From CAZEJK01 sp964512045 (GTDB lineage Bacteria > Acidobacteriota > Thermoanaerobaculia > Thermoanaerobaculales > Sulfomarinibacteraceae): a stretch of 16,111 bases of DNA. How positions within the stretch are numbered: position 1 is the first letter of the stretch; each line of letters starts with the position of its first letter. The stretch is taken from positions 1 through 16,111 of the forward strand of contig CAZEJK010000116.1 in the NCBI GenBank assembly GCA_964512045.1, given 5' to 3'. The notes below the pieces were generated by a model, which was not told the origin of the DNA, searched no databases, and was given only the letters and a program-made list of their open reading frames with translations. Below are positions 14,135 through 16,111 of the stretch, piece after piece. Position numbers and translations under genes: made by a program.

Positions 14135-14149
14135 TGGAGCGCGGCTCCA
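14135..14149 (-). other. Hairpin in the regulator-sufB gap
   Basis: TGGAGC-GCG-GCTCCA is a perfect 6-bp stem with a 3-nt loop, about 38 nt after the regulator stop codon. The 197-bp gap (13990-14186) shows no convincing gene. This stem could reduce read-through into sufB, but it lacks a T tract. Confidence 0.25.
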
Positions 14150-14186
14150 GTGTCGGCTGTGCGGAGCCCTCCGAGCTCACGGAGCG

Positions 14187-14726
14187 CTACAGGTTCGTGT
14201 TCGTATCTCGTGGCGTGAGGCCGGCTGAGCGTGGGGGAGCGGAGGGCGGTGCCTCGCCAGTCGAAAGTGTGAACAGTGTTGTCTTCTGGCTCGCCGTCAT
14301 GTGACCCTCGGTTGCTCCCGCGGCAACGTCTGCGAGGGTGATCGATGACAGAAAGTCGTCGACGAGGCGTGCCATTCCACGCCAGACAGGACGCAATGTG
14401 CAGCGCCCGATATGGTCGCAGGGTTGTCCGTGGCTCGCGTGGGCGGGTTGATGACAGTAGCTGGCATCGTACAGAGGACGGTCGAGCGCTCGCGTGATGG
14501 TCAGAAGATCGATGTGCTCCGCGGGCGCCGCAAGGGCGAAGCCTCCGTTGCGACCCCGCTCGGCGCGGACGACCCGCTCCCGCCGCAGACGACCCAGCAC
14601 CTTGGCAACGGTCGGCTCCGGCAGGTGCTCGAGCTCGGCCAGCTCCCGCACTGAGAGCTGTCCCGAAGCCTCGGCGAGCCGGATTGCCAGCCGTAAACCG
14701 TACTCCTCATTGATCGAAATCCGCAC
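14187..14726 (-). CDS. Rrf2-family regulator of the suf operon
   Basis: A 179-residue winged-helix transcription regulator of the Rrf2 (IscR/NsrR/RirA) family, expected to sense iron-sulfur cluster status. The N-terminal EEYGLRLAIRLAE and the recognition region LPEPTVAKVLGRLRR, with RGRNGGFALA in the wing, are typical. Three cysteines follow: C91, C103 and C109 (SYCHQ...QPCDHIGRCTL), a CX11CX5C spacing instead of the usual CX5-7CX5C, with extra His residues between the first two. The C-terminal tail after about 140 is Ala/Pro/Ser-rich and probably disordered. The TTG at 14732 directly abuts the GGAGGG ribosome-binding site, so the GTG at 14726, 6 nt after it, is the start. It sits upstream of sufB on the same strand and probably controls it and itself. 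Confidence 0.92.
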   Translation of the reverse strand: MRISINEEYGLRLAIRLAEASGQLSVRELAELEHLPEPTVAKVLGRLRRERVVRAERGRNGGFALAAPAEHIDLLTITRALDRPLYDASYCHQPAHASHGQPCDHIGRCTLRPVWRGMARLVDDFLSSITLADVAAGATEGHMTASQKTTLFTLSTGEAPPSAPPRSAGLTPRDTNTNL

Positions 14727-14762
14727 GTTCAACCCTCCGTCGCTGGTGGCAACCAGAAAATA

Positions 14763-14776
14763 GGAATCATCATTCC
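14763..14776. promoter_or_regulatory. Inverted repeat over the regulator -10 region
   Basis: GGAAT-CATC-ATTCC is a perfect inverted repeat with 5-bp arms and a 4-bp spacer. It overlaps the predicted -10 hexamer of the Rrf2 regulator gene. It is a candidate operator for autoregulation. Confidence 0.45.
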
Positions 14777-14800
14777 AGTTTTTTCGGATGCGTCATCCAA
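14772..14800 (-). promoter_or_regulatory. Predicted promoter of the Rrf2 regulator / suf operon
   Basis: On the minus strand TTGGAT (14795-14800) and TGGAAT (14772-14777) are 17 bp apart in an AT-richer stretch with a run of six A. The expected leader is about 38 nt to the GTG at 14726. Both hexamers fall in inverted repeats. Confidence 0.45.
14786..14798. promoter_or_regulatory. Inverted repeat over the regulator -35 region
   Basis: GGATG-CGT-CATCC is a perfect inverted repeat with 5-bp arms and a 3-bp spacer. It overlaps the predicted -35 of the regulator and lies 6 bp from the divergent TTGACC. Its sequence differs from the neighbouring repeat, so two different proteins could bind. Confidence 0.45.
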
Positions 14801-14804
14801 TCCG

Positions 14805-14834
14805 TTGACCGCGGCGGAGGTCATGGCGTACTGT
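14805..14834 (+). promoter_or_regulatory. Predicted promoter of the TerB-like gene
   Basis: TTGACC (14805-14810) and TACTGT (14829-14834) are 18 bp apart. The start point would fall around 14840, so the message would be leaderless or nearly so. It is divergent from the regulator promoter. Confidence 0.45.
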
Positions 14835-14839
14835 CATGG

Positions 14840-15457
14840 TTGGAGGAGGCGGTGGTCTGCACTGAAGACGTCTCGAGCTCCGATGAGGATGCGGTCTTCG
14901 GTACCGTTGCGCGCCAGCGAAGGGCGGCCGTGCGACGCAAGCTTGCCCGCGCCGCAGAGGAGCTTCGCGAGAAAGCGAGGATCGCAAAGTCGCTGCAAAC
15001 GTCGGACATGGAGCTCGTACACCGCATCCGTAGCCTTGGTTTCGACGGGCAGACCGCGATCGTCGTGGATCTTCTGCCGCTCGTGCACGTGGCCTGGGCG
15101 GACGGGTCGGTAACCGTCCGAGAGCGCGCGACGATCCTCGAGGTGCTGACTTCACGGGGGATCGAGGCGGACAGCGAGGCTCGGCTGCTGATCGAAGCCG
15201 TGCTCGAGGAACGACCGTCCGAGGCCTATCTGGAAACGAGCATCGACCTCGTGCGCGATCTCCTCGGGCCGTGCGAGGACCACCTCCGAGATCTCGCGGA
15301 CCTTTGTATGCGGGTAGCGGCAGCGGCCGGACGGCTCGGCCTTGTGGCCGGAGTGCGACCCGAGGAACGTGCGTCCATCGAGGCGATAGCAGCTCGTCTT
15401 GGTGACAGGGCTGCGCAGGCGTTTCACGCTCGGTTGAACGGAGTCCGCCAACAGTGA
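14840..15457 (+). CDS. TerB-like domain protein
   Basis: A soluble, mostly helical protein of up to 205 residues. Residues 25-50 are a highly charged Ala/Arg/Glu-rich helix, possibly a coiled coil. From about 75 the sequence matches the TerB/DjlA-N helical fold: LPLVHVAWADGSVTVRERATILEVL (79-103), with the characteristic ADG turn, and a second half, CMRVAAAAGRLGLVAGVRPEERASIEAIAARLG (156-188). TerB-like domains occur in tellurite resistance and metal or stress signalling at the membrane, but no ter genes accompany this one, so its role is open. The start is uncertain: TTG 14840 is the longest option and fits a leaderless message from the TACTGT box; GTG 14852 lies only 2 nt after a GGAGGAGG. 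It is divergent from the Rrf2 regulator. Confidence 0.75.
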   Translation: MEEAVVCTEDVSSSDEDAVFGTVARQRRAAVRRKLARAAEELREKARIAKSLQTSDMELVHRIRSLGFDGQTAIVVDLLPLVHVAWADGSVTVRERATILEVLTSRGIEADSEARLLIEAVLEERPSEAYLETSIDLVRDLLGPCEDHLRDLADLCMRVAAAAGRLGLVAGVRPEERASIEAIAARLGDRAAQAFHARLNGVRQQ

Positions 15458-15507
15458 GCTGTTCTGCCTGCGGCGCGGACAGAATCATGTGCAGCAGTAC
15501 TTCGACA

Positions 15508-15529
15508 TTGACATAACGTTGACACAAAG
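15508..15529. repeat. Two 11-bp direct repeats starting TTGACA
   Basis: TTGACATAACG is followed directly by TTGACACAAAG, 9 of 11 bases identical, in the 158-bp gap upstream of the PilZ gene. The 11-bp period suits an OmpR-type regulator site, and either TTGACA could be a -35, although no good -10 lies 17 bp after them. A TACAGT at 15567-15572 is the likeliest -10 in the gap. Confidence 0.35.
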
Positions 15530-15590
15530 GGCCGCGTCAGGCACGTTCGTGCGGATTCACGGATGGTACAGTCGAAGCAAGGAGAGTCGC

Positions 15591-15623
15591 GTGGCGTTGA
15601 CACGAGGGGACCGTCATGGCTGA
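15591..15623 (+). CDS. Mini-ORF (10 codons) overlapping the PilZ gene start
   Basis: GTG at 15591 follows a strong AAGGAG (15579-15584) by 6 nt and opens a 10-codon frame, MALTRGDRHG, that stops at 15621-15623. It overlaps the first 8 nt of the PilZ gene. It could be a coupled leader peptide, but the pilZ ATG also has its own GAGGGG site, so it may be incidental. Confidence 0.35.
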   Translation: MALTRGDRHG

Positions 15624-15969
15624 AGAGCGGATCAACCGTCGGAGAGTGCCGCGCGTGCGGAGTGTCAACCTGGTCAGTGTGGCCCAGTTTGACGAGCAGG
15701 GCTTCCGATCGGACCTGTCTGTGGGGAGGACGTTGGACCTTTCCACGCGCGGTGTCAGGGTCGAGCTCAACCGGGCGCTTCCGCTGCGTTCCGCCGTGCG
15801 GCTGAGCCTGGCCCTCGGAGACGAGATCGTCGAGATCGAGGGAACGGTATGTCACCTGGAGGTCCTCGACGATCGCAAGTGCTCCATGGGCCTGCGGTTC
15901 GAGCGGCTTGGCGCCAGCGACGCGGCGAAGATCGAGGCGTTCCTGGCCGCGGTGTCCGCAAGCGGTTGA
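15616..15969 (+). CDS. PilZ-domain protein (c-di-GMP-type receptor)
   Basis: A 117-residue single PilZ domain. Both parts of the c-di-GMP-binding signature are present: RxxxR as R9-x3-R13 in RRRVPRVR and D/NxSxxG as D41LSTRG46. The barrel continues through VEIEGTVCHLEVLDDRKCSMGLRFERL (72-98). Stand-alone PilZ proteins relay c-di-GMP to motility, secretion or polysaccharide machinery by protein contact. No cyclase or phosphodiesterase gene is in the window. The ATG has GAGGGG 6 nt upstream, and an overlapping mini-ORF precedes it. The next gene begins 5 bp downstream, suggesting co-transcription. Confidence 0.92.
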   Translation: MAEERINRRRVPRVRSVNLVSVAQFDEQGFRSDLSVGRTLDLSTRGVRVELNRALPLRSAVRLSLALGDEIVEIEGTVCHLEVLDDRKCSMGLRFERLGASDAAKIEAFLAAVSASG

Positions 15970-15974
15970 CGACC

Positions 15975-16111
15975 GTGCGCGGGGGGTGTTCCGGCTCGGC
16001 CGGGGGGCAGGCCGCCGCCCGCCGACGATGGCTGGGGAGGATCCTGCCGATACTCTGGGCTGTTGCGGTCGTATCGGGCGGTGTCTCAGCCGCCGATCAG
16101 CCGTGGCCGGA
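15975..16111 (+). CDS. Start of a probable exported protein (cut by window end)
   Basis: Only about 45 codons are inside the window. In the frame from GTG 15975 the sequence has a basic stretch RRRWLGR, a hydrophobic core ILPILWAVAVVSGGV and a small-residue end SAADQPWP, which is a convincing Sec signal peptide with likely cleavage near A-A-D. The first 15 residues are Gly/Ala-rich and the true start may lie inside them; no good ribosome-binding site is seen. The mature protein is not visible, so no function is assigned. Close spacing after the PilZ gene suggests one operon. Confidence 0.5.
   Translation, partial: MRGGCSGSAGGQAAARRRWLGRILPILWAVAVVSGGVSAADQPWP

Noticed and set aside
13968..14180. 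70-codon minus-strand frame in the regulator-sufB gap
   Set aside because: Charged low-complexity sequence, overlaps the sufB start, and no ribosome-binding site.
15450..15463. AACAG-TGAG-CTGTT at the TerB-like gene stop as a terminator
   Set aside because: Only a 5-bp stem with no T tract.

Overview
The window is a gene-dense, high-GC bacterial chromosome segment. Nearly every third codon position is G or C, genes abut closely, and no RNA gene, phage, transposon or CRISPR signal is visible. An actinobacterial origin, perhaps a deep-branching class, fits three things: a SufBCDS operon carrying SufU and a SufT-like protein, TANNNT -10 boxes placed 6-7 nt before start codons (leaderless transcripts), and frequent GTG/TTG starts. 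That placement is an inference; no 16S or taxonomic marker is present.

Left part (1-2900). A stand-alone CheY-like receiver protein and a small two-helix membrane protein lie on the minus strand. Divergent from them are a GT-B fold family 4 glycosyltransferase and an aromatic amino acid hydroxylase whose sequence resembles the animal-type catalytic domain more than the classical proteobacterial PhhA.

Middle (2900-8100). A six-helix ion channel has nine arginines at every third residue in S4, a pore loop without the K+ filter TVGYG, and a C-terminal RCK-like domain. Two bases later a separate gene encodes a second, paralogous RCK-like protein, so the pair looks like a two-gene version of a tandem-RCK channel. 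Next come a minus-strand membrane-anchored protein with an Ada-like metal-binding motif, overlapping the RCK gene tail, and a plus-strand protein made of two cyclic-nucleotide-binding domains and no output domain. Convergent to it is a PflX/COG1313-type radical SAM protein whose cluster motif reads CX6CX2C instead of CX3CX2C. These middle genes are the best candidates for something undescribed.

Right part (8250-14730, minus strand). This is a complete iron-sulfur cluster assembly operon in transcription order: Rrf2-type regulator, sufB, sufC, sufD, sufS, sufU and a SufT-like MIP18/DUF59 gene. SufC/SufD/SufS/SufU are tightly coupled. The regulator has three cysteines in an atypical CX11CX5C arrangement, and its predicted promoter carries two perfect inverted repeats, one over each hexamer, which suggests autoregulation by cluster status.

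Right end (14800-16111, plus strand). A TerB-like protein, a PilZ (c-di-GMP-type) protein preceded by an overlapping mini-ORF, and the first codons of a probable exported protein cut by the window edge.
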